DNA of 64,000 nucleotides from M55B118 sp964501715 (GTDB taxonomy: Bacteria; Bacillota_I; Bacilli_A; Izemoplasmatales; Izemoplasmataceae). Shown here piece by piece: positions 1 through 7,419 of this stretch (the stretch's first letter is position 1; every line of letters begins with the position of its first letter). A program made the position numbers and the translations under genes. The notes below the pieces were generated by a model. The model saw nothing but the letters and a program-made list of their open reading frames with translations, did not search any database and was not told the DNA's origin. The DNA is taken from contig CAZCTR010000002.1 of assembly GCA_964501715.1 (NCBI GenBank), positions 62,001 to 126,000 of the forward strand, in the 5' to 3' direction.

Positions 1-362
1 TCCCAAACGCCTCAAGCATCTTCAAGCATCTGTCCAAGGAGGCCGGAATCGGAGTCATCAACGGCTTCATCCTTGGTGTCTTGGGGTTTGTCACAGCCAC
101 GACCTTCCTGTTCATATCCCCGATGGGCGTCGTCAGAGAAGGCATCATACACCCCACACAGATCGGCCTGGTCGTGAGCCTCGCGATATTCACATCCCTC
201 ACGGTCTCCGCCTTTCAAGCGAGTGTCATCCCCCTCATCCTCAACAAATTGAAAATCGACCCCGCCATCGCGAGCGGCCCCTTCATCACGACTCTGAACG
301 ACATCACCGCGCTCGTAGTCTACTTCGGTCTCGCAAGCGCGCTCATCCTGACATTGCTATGA
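1..362 (+). CDS. mgtE: MgtE-family magnesium transporter, C-terminal part
   Basis: The reading frame is open from the window edge, so the start lies outside. The visible ~119 residues are the end of the MgtE membrane domain: hydrophobic segments plus the typical closing stretch with DPAIASGPFITT followed by LNDITALVVYFG. In this family the C-terminal membrane domain forms a dimeric Mg2+ channel whose gate is controlled by cytosolic N and CBS domains, which cannot be seen here. It ends 21 nt before ruvA on the same strand, so the two may be co-transcribed. Family assignment is firm; exact ion preference is inferred from the family. Confidence 0.85.
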   Translation, partial: PNASSIFKHLSKEAGIGVINGFILGVLGFVTATTFLFISPMGVVREGIIHPTQIGLVVSLAIFTSLTVSAFQASVIPLILNKLKIDPAIASGPFITTLNDITALVVYFGLASALILTLL

Positions 363-383
363 CTTTGGAAAGCAGGCGATACC

Positions 384-947
384 ATGTATAGCTACATAAA
401 AGGCACCATCACAGAGATCGAGCCTGAAAAGGTCACGCTGGAATGCTACGGTGTGGGCTATCACATCGTGGTTCCGAATCCTTTCGAATTCGAGATAGAC
501 ACCCAGAAACGGCTTTTTATCTACCAACACGTGAGGGAGGACGCCATCACCCTCTACGGATTCGGTGATTTCAAGCAGAAGCGCCTTTTCGACGAGCTCT
601 TGAGCGTGAAGGGCATCGGTCCCAAAAGTGCGCTCTCCGTCCTCGCGGCCGCCAAGACCGAGGAAATCATCCGCGCGATTGAGATGTCCGACGCCAAATA
701 CCTCAACAAGTTCCCCGGCATAGGCCCGAAGGCAAGCCAGCAGATCGTGCTTGATTTGAAAGGGAAAATCAAGAGCGAAACGCTCAACATCCGTTCCCAG
801 AGAAAACTCGATGAAGTTGCCGACGCCCTGCGCGCGCTCGGCTACAAGAACAAGGAGATCGAACGTGCCACGAAGAACCTTGATGCGAAAAAGGACACAT
901 CCGTCCTCATCAAGGATGCCCTACAGACCATGACCAATAAAAAATGA
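384..947 (+). CDS. ruvA: Holliday junction branch migration protein RuvA
   Basis: 187 residues, the usual RuvA length. The N-terminal OB-fold domain starts MYSYIKGTITEIEPEKV and contains the conserved GVGYHI. The middle has two helix-hairpin-helix motifs, SVKGIGPKSALSVL and KFPGIGPKASQQIVLDLKG, which grip DNA. The C-terminal ~45 residues match the domain III that contacts RuvB. RuvA tetramers bind the four-way junction and load the RuvB motor during recombinational repair. RuvB is normally the next gene but here a convergent asparaginase follows, so ruvB must be elsewhere. A bidirectional terminator follows immediately. Confidence 0.95.
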   Translation: MYSYIKGTITEIEPEKVTLECYGVGYHIVVPNPFEFEIDTQKRLFIYQHVREDAITLYGFGDFKQKRLFDELLSVKGIGPKSALSVLAAAKTEEIIRAIEMSDAKYLNKFPGIGPKASQQIVLDLKGKIKSETLNIRSQRKLDEVADALRALGYKNKEIERATKNLDAKKDTSVLIKDALQTMTNKK

Positions 948-970
948 TCCCGTCGGGATCATTTTTTTAT
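938..970. terminator. Bidirectional terminator between ruvA and ansA
   Basis: Perfect 9-bp inverted repeat ATGATCCCG / CGGGATCAT (944-962) flanked by an A-run on the left and a T-run on the right, so it can end transcription of ruvA (+) and ansA (-). The 160 nt between it and the ansA stop show nothing else convincing. Confidence 0.85.
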
Positions 971-1127
971 GGCGCCTATTCAGTTCGCATCACAACTTTA
1001 TGGGTGTGAAGCCTTTTGGTTTATTGAGATGAAGATGAAATCTACAGATGATGGAGAAAACAGATGGTTAGTGTTTAAAACAAATGCGGTCGGTCCGTTT
1101 TCGACATCCTTTGTGAATAACAAACGC

Positions 1128-2102
1128 TCAAGAGAAGATATCACGCAATTGTTCGTGTTTGAATTGATTGCCCAGTGCGACCATGAGAAGGATTCTCGCT
1201 TTCTGTCCGGAGAGGTTGCGCCCTAAAATGCAATCATGTCGGACAAGGTCCTTGCCTCCACCGACATAACCATAGGTGTCTAGCACACGGCCGGCCATGA
1301 CCCTGGAGACGACGACGATCTCGACACCGGCCTGTCTGGCGCGCTTGATGCCGTCCATCATATCAGCCGGGACGTTTCCGCGGCCGAAAGCCTCGATCAC
1401 AAGGCCCTTGTAGCCTAGTTCGACGTAATGGTCCAAAAGTTCGCTCCCCATGCCTACGACGACTTTGACAAGCCCCACTTTGTCCTCATAGGTGTTTTTG
1501 AGGCGGTAGATGTTCTTGAGTGTCTGTTTGCGGTAAAAGAGCACGTCATCGTCATCGATGATGCCAAGCGGGCCGAATTCGATGCTTTTGAACGTGTCGA
1601 GGTTCAAGGTGTGCGTTTTCGTCACCTCACGCGCCGCGTGGATCTGATAGTTCATCACCACGAGCACCCCGCGATTCATCGCTTCGCCGCTCATGATGGT
1701 GCGAATGCTCGCATCAAGGTTCGTCAGACCGTCATATCCGAGCTGAGAGGCGTTTTTCATGGATCCGGTGAGTACGACAGGCTTATGGCTCGTAGACACG
1801 CAGTCAAGGTAGAAAGCGGTCTCCTCAAGGGTGTCCGTGCCATGGACGACCACCACGCCGGCATAATCGTCATCATCCAAGAAATCATCGATCCTGTCCT
1901 TCATGAGACGCCATTTCTCAGGTGTGATGGAAGGGCTTGGAAGCTCAGAGAACTCATAACCTTCCAAATGGTCGAATTCAGTCACTTCATGCAGCGTCTC
2001 GACAAGTTCCTTGGGGGATATGCTTGGCACGGCCCCCTGCAACTTGGAATTCACCTTCATGGCAATCGTCCCGCCTGTGAACAGGAGCGCAATCTTTTTC
2101 AT
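1128..2102 (-). CDS. ansA: L-asparaginase, type I-like
   Basis: 324 residues. Asparaginase hydrolyses L-asparagine to aspartate and ammonia. Both active-site signatures are visible: GGTIA at residues 10-14 holding the nucleophile Thr12, and HGTDT at 87-91 with the second Thr-Asp pair. There is no signal peptide, fitting the cytosolic type I enzyme of amino-acid catabolism. The ATG start has a good ribosome site (GAGGTGATCCC just upstream). It stands alone, with a 550-nt A/T-rich upstream region containing several inverted repeats. Substrate choice between Asn and Gln cannot be told from sequence. Confidence 0.92.
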   Translation of the reverse strand: MKKIALLFTGGTIAMKVNSKLQGAVPSISPKELVETLHEVTEFDHLEGYEFSELPSPSITPEKWRLMKDRIDDFLDDDDYAGVVVVHGTDTLEETAFYLDCVSTSHKPVVLTGSMKNASQLGYDGLTNLDASIRTIMSGEAMNRGVLVVMNYQIHAAREVTKTHTLNLDTFKSIEFGPLGIIDDDDVLFYRKQTLKNIYRLKNTYEDKVGLVKVVVGMGSELLDHYVELGYKGLVIEAFGRGNVPADMMDGIKRARQAGVEIVVVSRVMAGRVLDTYGYVGGGKDLVRHDCILGRNLSGQKARILLMVALGNQFKHEQLRDIFS

Positions 2103-2408
2103 GGGATCACCTCGTGGATTGTTTGTCTGTGTGTCACGTTAGTATTGTATCACGAAATCTCTGTATTCATAGGGGATATCATCAAAGTCATGTGCATTCT
2201 ACATATCATTTGACCATCAATGATTCGGATAGGGACAACGCGTTTGAAATTCGATTTTGGATGGATGGACAATCGAGCCGTCAATAACGATGAAGACTTG
2301 AAAGATAAAAATATTATAATACCTTCAACAAACCATAAAAACCTTGCCCAAAGCATATACGTAAGTTAACATAATATATATTATAGGAAGTTATACGAAT
2401 CTATAATT

Positions 2409-2435
2409 GGTCCCTTCTTTTTAGGAGAAAGGACC
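2409..2435. repeat. Inverted repeat / hairpin
   Basis: GGTCCCTTCT paired with AGAAAGGACC around a 7-nt loop, one mismatch in 10. It is followed by no long T-run, so it is more likely an RNA structure or operator than a terminator. Confidence 0.5.
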
Positions 2436-2487
2436 GGGAATGATTACTATGGCTATGTTTTTGTGAACCGGACAAGGTCCATGAATT

Positions 2488-2528
2488 AAATAAACATGGT
2501 CAAATCAAATGGATGACTATGTTTATTT
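2488..2528. repeat. 15-bp inverted repeat
   Basis: AAATAAACATGGTCA (2488-2502) and TGACTATGTTTATTT (2514-2528) are reverse complements apart from one base, with an 11-nt loop. Symmetric and A/T-rich ends make either a terminator-like hairpin or a protein-binding site possible. Confidence 0.55.
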
Positions 2529-2654
2529 GCGGGTTCTTCTTCCGGCTGGGAATGTTGATGGCGAATGCTCTGAGAATGCATTTTAGCAACAGGGATGAAT
2601 ACGAACCCTGACTGGATGCCAAATGCGCTTAGAACGCAAATTTCGACTGTTGAA

Positions 2655-3434
2655 TCAAAGGTCAATCAACGTCTCACGAATGGTTAAGTCCCATTCCCAG
2701 ATCAGGGCCTCGCTTTTTCTGATGGCGCGGTCATGAAGGTGTGTGGGGGCGTGTGCGTCCGCACTGAGCAGGATCTTACATCCCTTTTGTCTTGCTATGT
2801 CCCAGAACTCCTTGCGGGGATAGCGGTAATGAAGGCCGTCCTCTTTTGCTTTTAGGCCCTTACGCACGCCGTTGGCGTTGAATTCGAGGGGGACATCATA
2901 GGTCAGGCTCGCCTCGGCGATGATCTCTGCCGCCTCTTTTGCGTGTGCGTCGAATGTCGGGTAGTCCCCCATGTATATGTCTGGGTGGGCGACCAGTTCG
3001 AATAATCCGGTGCTGAGAGCTTTCTCTACGGATTTTGCATATTGTATGAGTTCTTCCCCTTCTGTGATCGCAATTGTGCCTCTCAGGCCGTTTTTGGCCG
3101 ATTTTGAAGGGATGAAGTGCTGTCCGAGAATGAAATACTCCACTTTTTCCTTTAGATTGCGATAATATTCATAGTCTGGGTCAAGGTATTCGATCTCCAG
3201 GCCCGTGTGGATGGTGATTCGGCCAATGTATCGCGCCTTCACATCCCGGATATCCGCAAGGTACGTCTCTAGCTCTTCGAATGACATCCTCTCGTCGTTG
3301 ACCATGCGACTCGGGGCGTGATCGGAAAAGCCAATGACCTTCATATCGGCTTTCAGCGCCTCTTTCACATAGTCTTCGGCTGTGCCACGGGCGTGGCGGC
3401 ACAGTTCGTGGTGGGTATGGTAGTTATGCTTCAT
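2655..3434 (-). CDS. PHP-domain phosphoesterase, histidinol-phosphatase-like
   Basis: 259 residues from the ATG at 3434, chosen because GAGAGGTG lies directly upstream; a TTG 18 nt earlier is less likely. The protein opens MKHNYHTHHELCRHARG, carrying the HxH metal motif of the PHP superfamily. Further metal ligands are suggested by GFSDHAP, HTGLEIEY, the FELVAHPD segment and the closing LSADAHAP. The closest known type is the HisK/HisJ histidinol-phosphate phosphatase of Bacilli, which makes histidinol. No other histidine-synthesis gene is in the window, so another phosphomonoester may be the real substrate. Confidence 0.75.
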   Translation of the reverse strand: MKHNYHTHHELCRHARGTAEDYVKEALKADMKVIGFSDHAPSRMVNDERMSFEELETYLADIRDVKARYIGRITIHTGLEIEYLDPDYEYYRNLKEKVEYFILGQHFIPSKSAKNGLRGTIAITEGEELIQYAKSVEKALSTGLFELVAHPDIYMGDYPTFDAHAKEAAEIIAEASLTYDVPLEFNANGVRKGLKAKEDGLHYRYPRKEFWDIARQKGCKILLSADAHAPTHLHDRAIRKSEALIWEWDLTIRETLIDL

Positions 3435-3611
3435 GATGCACCTCTCATTCAATGTCTCATCTCATTTCTGGTTCTGTCGGCGTATCTCCCCGCCATATCC
3501 CTAGAAAAGCCTCAGGTTTCATTTTCGAGGGGTTCACAGTCTTACAAGACCATTGTAGCAATAATTCCTTCCCCATTCCAATGTTGGGCTCTCATTAAGT
3601 CGAATCAATGT

Positions 3612-3617
3612 TATAAT
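3612..3617 (+). promoter_or_regulatory. Probable -10 element of rarA
   Basis: A perfect TATAAT lies 24 nt before the rarA start codon; no matching -35 hexamer is obvious at 17 nt. Confidence 0.5.
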
Positions 3618-3641
3618 GACTGTGACAAGGAGCGTGAGAAC

Positions 3642-4892
3642 ATGCAGAAACGTCCATTGGCGTACAGGATACGTCCGAAAAGCCTTGACGATGTCGTCGG
3701 GCAGGCCCATCTCGTCGGTGAACACGGCGTGATTCGCAAGATGGTCGACAAAAACCAGTATTTCAGCCTCATTCTCTACGGAAAACCCGGAATCGGGAAG
3801 ACTACGATCGCTTCCGTGCTTGGGGAGGCGTTCGGTCTCAACACTTTCACGTTCAATGCGAGCACGGATTCGAAAGCCAGCCTCAAAAAGATTATCGAAA
3901 CCGCCAAAAATTATGGCGCATTGCTGATCGTCGATGAAATTCATCGGATGAAGAAGGACATCCAGGATTATTTGCTGCCTCATGTCGAGGATGGAACCGT
4001 CACCCTTGTCGGTTTGACCACAAACAATCCGTATCACAGCGTGAACCCGGCAGTTCGTTCACGAACTCATGTGCTGAAGCTCAAAGAGATCGAATCCGAT
4101 GATCTATTTTCGTTTCTGAAGCGTGTCATCGAACGACATGAAAATGATTTGAATGCGAACTTTGAAGACGATGTCCTTTGGTATATCGTCCAATCCTCGA
4201 ACCGGGACATTAGGACTGCAATCAACATGCTTGAGATCCTCGATATTGCCTATGAGAACACGACAGTCGACCTCGAAAAAGCGAAAAGGGTGCTTCTCAC
4301 CCCCGCACTTGATTTGGACAAGGACGAGGACAATTATTACAACATCCTATCGGCCCTTCAGAAGTCCATACGGGGCAGCGATGTCGACGCGGCGCTTCAT
4401 TACCTTGCGCGTCTGATCAAGATGGAGGATCTCGACAGCATATTGAGGCGGATGACTGTCATCGCCTATGAGGATGTCGGACTCGCGAACCCCTCCATCT
4501 TTTCTAAAATGGATGCGTGCGCACGCGCGTGCGAGCGGGTGGGCTTTCCCGAGGCTAAAATTCCGCTTGCGGACCTCGTAGTCGAGATGGCCCTGTCTCC
4601 GAAGTCGAACAGTGCGTATCTCGCCATAGACCGTGCTCTTGCGGACATTGAGGCGGGCAGGATGTACAAGGTCCCGAGCCACATCATCAACATCGACAAC
4701 TATGAAGATAAAGGGGAGGGCTATCTATACCCCCATGATTACGAGTCCCATATTGTGAAGCAGCAATACCTTCCAAGCGGCCTCGAGGAGGCCCGCTACT
4801 ATGTGCCCGCGGCTACGGGGAAATACGAACGAAGCCTCAAGGAGCGCCTCGATGCCATCGACAGGATCCTGAAAAAAAGCGGAAGACATTGA
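3642..4892 (+). CDS. rarA: Replication-associated recombination protein RarA (AAA+ ATPase)
   Basis: 416 residues from the ATG at 3642, which has an AAGGAG site; the longer open frame upstream is not used. The order matches RarA/MgsA/WRNIP1: the start RPLAYRIRPKSLDDVVGQ, Walker A GKPGIGKT (residues 47-54), Walker B LLIVDEIH, sensor 1 GLTTNNP, and the C-terminal tetramerisation part ending in the YLPSGLEEARYY-type segment. RarA acts at stalled replication forks as a clamp-loader-like ATPase. It is monocistronic, ended by a bidirectional terminator. In many Bacilli rarA sits near tcdA and aspS, which are ~31 kb away here. Confidence 0.93.
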   Translation: MQKRPLAYRIRPKSLDDVVGQAHLVGEHGVIRKMVDKNQYFSLILYGKPGIGKTTIASVLGEAFGLNTFTFNASTDSKASLKKIIETAKNYGALLIVDEIHRMKKDIQDYLLPHVEDGTVTLVGLTTNNPYHSVNPAVRSRTHVLKLKEIESDDLFSFLKRVIERHENDLNANFEDDVLWYIVQSSNRDIRTAINMLEILDIAYENTTVDLEKAKRVLLTPALDLDKDEDNYYNILSALQKSIRGSDVDAALHYLARLIKMEDLDSILRRMTVIAYEDVGLANPSIFSKMDACARACERVGFPEAKIPLADLVVEMALSPKSNSAYLAIDRALADIEAGRMYKVPSHIINIDNYEDKGEGYLYPHDYESHIVKQQYLPSGLEEARYYVPAATGKYERSLKERLDAIDRILKKSGRH

Positions 4893-4906
4893 GTCTTCCG
4901 TTTTTT
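4872..4906. terminator. Bidirectional terminator between rarA and the radical SAM gene
   Basis: CGGAAGAC / GTCTTCCG with a 5-nt loop (4880-4900), A-run before and T-run after. Confidence 0.85.
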
Positions 4907-5845
4907 CTATCCGGCCACGCTGCGGTATGTCTCATGCCCCTTGTATGATATGACTTCTATTTCGGGGTCTTCCTTGAGCCTTTTCAAGAGATGCGAGGGG
5001 TCTTCTATGCCTCTAAAACGGATGAAACTCTCGATCTCGAACAGGTTGAGAGGATGGCGCTCTATGATTGTTTTGAGCGCCTCGTAAGGGTCTTTCACTC
5101 CGCTTTGATAGCCTTCCTTGAATAGCAGGTCCAAAGCGATGCCTCCAAGCATGGATTCCGCTTTTCTTATGGTCTTTTCATCCGGTGTGCCGACATCTTC
5201 CTCCGCTGGAGGGCGGACAGGGACGTTGATGTAGAGCTTCTCATGTCGGATGGTATCGAGGATCGCCTTGAAGCGTCTCAAGCTCTCCTCGTCGTCGTTG
5301 AATCCTTTGAGAAGCATGATTTCCATGTGGATCTCACCCTCGAATGTCTCGCTGAAACGGCGCAGACCGTCCAGATAGGCATCGAAATGGATGCTCGGAT
5401 GGGGACGGTTGATGGCCTTGAACATCCCTTCGTCGACCGCGTCCAATGACGGCATGACGATATCCGCGCGTCCAATCATGTCCCGCACCAATTTTTCCGA
5501 CAATGTCACGCCGTTCGTGATGAGCACGACAGGCTTGTCGGTGAGGGCCTTGAGCCGGTCGATGAGGATTCCGAGACTTTTGTACAAGGTCGGTTCGCCG
5601 TCGCCGACAATCGAGACGGCGTCGAACGTGACGCCCGAGGCGAGGGATTCCTTGAATTCGGCGACAATCTCACTTACCGGGTGGAAGTCTTCCATGTCCT
5701 TGGTCATGTGACGGATCCGTCCGAGCTGACAGTACACACAGGACATGTTGCAGGTCAGTCTCGGGATCGGGCTGATGCCAAGGGACTTGCCGAGCCGTCT
5801 GGAATGGATCGGGCCGTAGATGAACCTGGGGGTGTCCCGGCTCAC
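4907..5845 (-). CDS. Radical SAM protein (COG0731-like)
   Basis: 312 residues from a GTG start whose GTGA overlaps the stop of the upstream MBL gene. The radical-SAM cluster motif is a C-x3-C-x2-C at C32, C36, C39 (TCNMSCVYC), followed by a GDGEPTL glycine/acid segment and a conserved RPHPSIHFDAYLDG region. The overall form resembles the Fe-S oxidoreductases related to the wyosine-base synthetases, whose bacterial members have no settled role. The C-terminal ~60 residues look like a small winged-helix type domain (FEIESFIRFRGI). Tight coupling to an MBL hydrolase suggests a shared pathway. Substrate unknown. Confidence 0.75.
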   Translation of the reverse strand: MSRDTPRFIYGPIHSRRLGKSLGISPIPRLTCNMSCVYCQLGRIRHMTKDMEDFHPVSEIVAEFKESLASGVTFDAVSIVGDGEPTLYKSLGILIDRLKALTDKPVVLITNGVTLSEKLVRDMIGRADIVMPSLDAVDEGMFKAINRPHPSIHFDAYLDGLRRFSETFEGEIHMEIMLLKGFNDDEESLRRFKAILDTIRHEKLYINVPVRPPAEEDVGTPDEKTIRKAESMLGGIALDLLFKEGYQSGVKDPYEALKTIIERHPLNLFEIESFIRFRGIEDPSHLLKRLKEDPEIEVISYKGHETYRSVAG

Positions 5846-6648
5846 AGTTCGAAGACCTTGCCCGTGGAGAGGGCCTCGGCGGGGACGCCGGTCCTCTTGA
5901 GGGACTCGAGGGATTCTTCGCCGGTGCAGTGTCCTGTGATGTAGCGGGCATCGATCTCTTTCATGGCTTCGAAGAGTTCCTCCATCGTGCCGTCTTGCAG
6001 TCCTTTGGAGAGATGGAAGCCGCCGATGACGGCATCCGGATAATAGTCCCTGAGGGTCTTGAAGCGGTCCATGATGTTGATGATGCCGTTGTGGGCGCAG
6101 CCGCTTATCAGGACAGATCGGTCGTTCTCCTTGAGGATGAGGTTCTGTTCATGGGAGAAATCATCCTTGATGAGCTTCTTGCCGATCTGCTTGTAAAGGT
6201 GGTTGTTCCCCCTGGGGACGAAACGGTGTGCCTTGACGCCCGAGAACGTGGCGATGCCGTTGTCGATGTGCTTGTATTTTGATGTGAACACTATCCTGTC
6301 GCTCTTTTTCAGAGCCTGTTTGAGTCCCGCGTACACCTTTTCGCCGCTTTCTCTTTCGCTATAGACGTTGTTGAAGGCCTCTTCATGGATGTAGATCGTG
6401 GCTTTGTCGTTCAGCTCCATGAAGGCCTCTAGGCCTCCGCCATGGTCGTAGTGTGCGTGTGAGAGCACGGCGATGTCGACCTGTTTGAGGTCGATGTCCA
6501 TCTTTTCAGCGTTTCTGATGAACGTCTCGTTCGGTCCCATGTCGAAAAGGATGGTGTGTTTCTTCGTCTCAATGTAAAGGCTGATTCCGTGCGCCGCTTC
6601 GAATTGTTCGTCTGAAGCGGTGTTTTCAAGCAATGTGGTTATGCGCAT
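5842..6648 (-). CDS. MBL-fold metallo-hydrolase
   Basis: 268 residues from ATG 6648 (GAGAGGTGATAAC upstream). The metallo-beta-lactamase motif SHAHYDHGGG gives ligands H64, H66, D68, H69; GCAHNGI and GGFHLSKG supply later ligands, and YITGHCTG a final His. This pattern belongs to the subgroup annotated as dihydropterin-ribofuranosyl-aminobenzene phosphate synthase-like or as lactamase-type hydrolases of anaerobes. It is translationally coupled to the radical SAM gene downstream and follows the DUF134 and His-rich genes, so a role in metal or Fe-S chemistry is plausible but not shown. Confidence 0.8.
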   Translation of the reverse strand: MRITTLLENTASDEQFEAAHGISLYIETKKHTILFDMGPNETFIRNAEKMDIDLKQVDIAVLSHAHYDHGGGLEAFMELNDKATIYIHEEAFNNVYSERESGEKVYAGLKQALKKSDRIVFTSKYKHIDNGIATFSGVKAHRFVPRGNNHLYKQIGKKLIKDDFSHEQNLILKENDRSVLISGCAHNGIINIMDRFKTLRDYYPDAVIGGFHLSKGLQDGTMEELFEAMKEIDARYITGHCTGEESLESLKRTGVPAEALSTGKVFEL

Positions 6649-6696
6649 GTTATCACCTCTCTTAACTTTATTATATAACATTCCCCCAGCGCGTTC

Positions 6697-6745
6697 AAAA
6701 AAAGAAGACGAATCAGCGTACCCGCTTCATTCTGTCTTCTTTTTT
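6697..6745 (-). terminator. Terminator at the end of the DUF134 gene
   Basis: AAAAAAAGAAGAC and GTCTTCTTTTTT form long arms around a ~24-nt loop that includes the DUF134 stop codon; on the minus strand the hairpin is followed by a U-run. Confidence 0.5.
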
Positions 6746-7060
6746 GCATCTTCCTCTTTCACAGGAGACTTTTTCATAGCGGACATCGCCGCCTTCTATC
6801 GTGATCATCTGTCCGTCGACCAGGGCTGAAGCGAGTTTCTCCCTCGCCCTGTCATAGGTGGCCTGCACGGTTGAACGCCCGATTTCCATCATGGTCGCGG
6901 CCTCGGATTGTGTGCGCTTCTCATGGTCGATGAGCCGGATGGTTTCATATTCGTCGATCGTGAGGACGATGGGCGTTTTCGCCGGTGCTTTGCCTACAGG
7001 GCCGAAACGGTTGTGGCCGGGTGGTCCCGCCACACGTCTGCATTTTCTGGGTCTGGGCAT
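6713..7060 (-). CDS. DUF134-family putative DNA-binding regulator
   Basis: 115 residues. The start MPRPRKCRRV followed by PVGKAPAKTPIVLTIDEYETIRLID is characteristic of DUF134, a family with a sigma-like helix-turn-helix (SEAATMMEIGRSTVQATYDRAREKLA). Members are commonly found beside Mrp/NifX-type and Cys-rich small proteins in anaerobes and are thought to regulate Fe-S or metal functions. The C-terminus carries two cysteines (CERGRC). A good ribosome site (AAAGGGAG) supports the start. It lies between the His-rich peptide and the MBL/radical SAM pair, all on one strand. Confidence 0.85.
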   Translation of the reverse strand: MPRPRKCRRVAGPPGHNRFGPVGKAPAKTPIVLTIDEYETIRLIDHEKRTQSEAATMMEIGRSTVQATYDRAREKLASALVDGQMITIEGGDVRYEKVSCERGRCKKEDRMKRVR

Positions 7061-7076
7061 GATCTCTCCCTTTCAA

Positions 7077-7301
7077 TCAATGTTTGTGGTGATGGTCGCA
7101 TTTGCCATGCCGGTGGTTGTGTTTATGCTCGTGATTGCAGCAACCTTCTTCATGGTTCGCCCCTTTTTTGGAACCGTGTCCATGTGCATGGGCCCTTTTT
7201 TCATCGCATTCGTGACGTTGAGTGCGACCACGGCCTTCACAACAGCCGCTTTCTGTCATGGGACCTTGTCCTTTCGGACCGGTGCCGTCGCCTTTTGGCA
7301 T
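7077..7301 (-). CDS. Small His/Cys-rich metal-binding protein (DUF5320-like start)
   Basis: 74 residues from the ATG at 7301 (AGGAGTGATTTTC upstream). The opening MPKGDGTGPKGQGPMT is the signature of the small DUF5320-type proteins that accompany DUF134 regulators. The rest is extremely rich in metal ligands: 14 His and 6 Cys, including two CC pairs and a closing run of His-rich repeats (NHEHKHNHRHGKCDHHHKH). Such a tail would bind Zn, Ni, Co or Cu. It is 16 nt upstream of the DUF134 gene, and a CDF exporter lies ~1.3 kb away. Function unknown; metal storage, delivery or sensing is inferred. Confidence 0.8.
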   Translation of the reverse strand: MPKGDGTGPKGQGPMTESGCCEGRGRTQRHECDEKRAHAHGHGSKKGANHEEGCCNHEHKHNHRHGKCDHHHKH

Positions 7302-7384
7302 GAAAATCACTCCTTTGTTTTTGGTATATGTCGATTACAAAATCAGTATAACCCTATTTATGGCATATGTCAATAACTCTCAAA

Positions 7385-7413
7385 GAAAAAAGCCTCTGTG
7401 TTTCAAGAGGCTT
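7385..7413 (-). terminator. Terminator of the PTS IIC gene
   Basis: AAGCCTCT / AGAGGCTT hairpin; read on the minus strand it is followed by a U-run. Confidence 0.8.
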
Positions 7414-7419
7414 GATGAA

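Larger units (their letters stand above)
2103..2654. other. Gene-free, A/T-rich interval with inverted and direct repeats
   Basis: About 550 nt without a believable gene, clearly more A/T-rich than its neighbours. It holds two inverted repeats (entries below) and an imperfect direct repeat of 24 nt at 2557-2580 and 2615-2638 (19 of 24 identical, 58-nt period). An antisense reading frame at 2150-2356 lacks a ribosome site and family signature. The interval serves as upstream region of ansA and downstream region of the PHP phosphatase gene. Confidence 0.6.

Noticed and set aside
969..1226. 85-residue plus-strand frame after ruvA
   Set aside because: Begins inside the terminator's T-run, overlaps ansA on the other strand by ~100 nt, no ribosome site or family likeness.
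1428..2213. 261-residue frame antisense to ansA
   Set aside because: Shadow of a GC-rich gene; ansA has both catalytic motifs.
2150..2356. 68-residue minus-strand frame in the ansA upstream region
   Set aside because: No ribosome site, low-complexity composition, no recognisable family.
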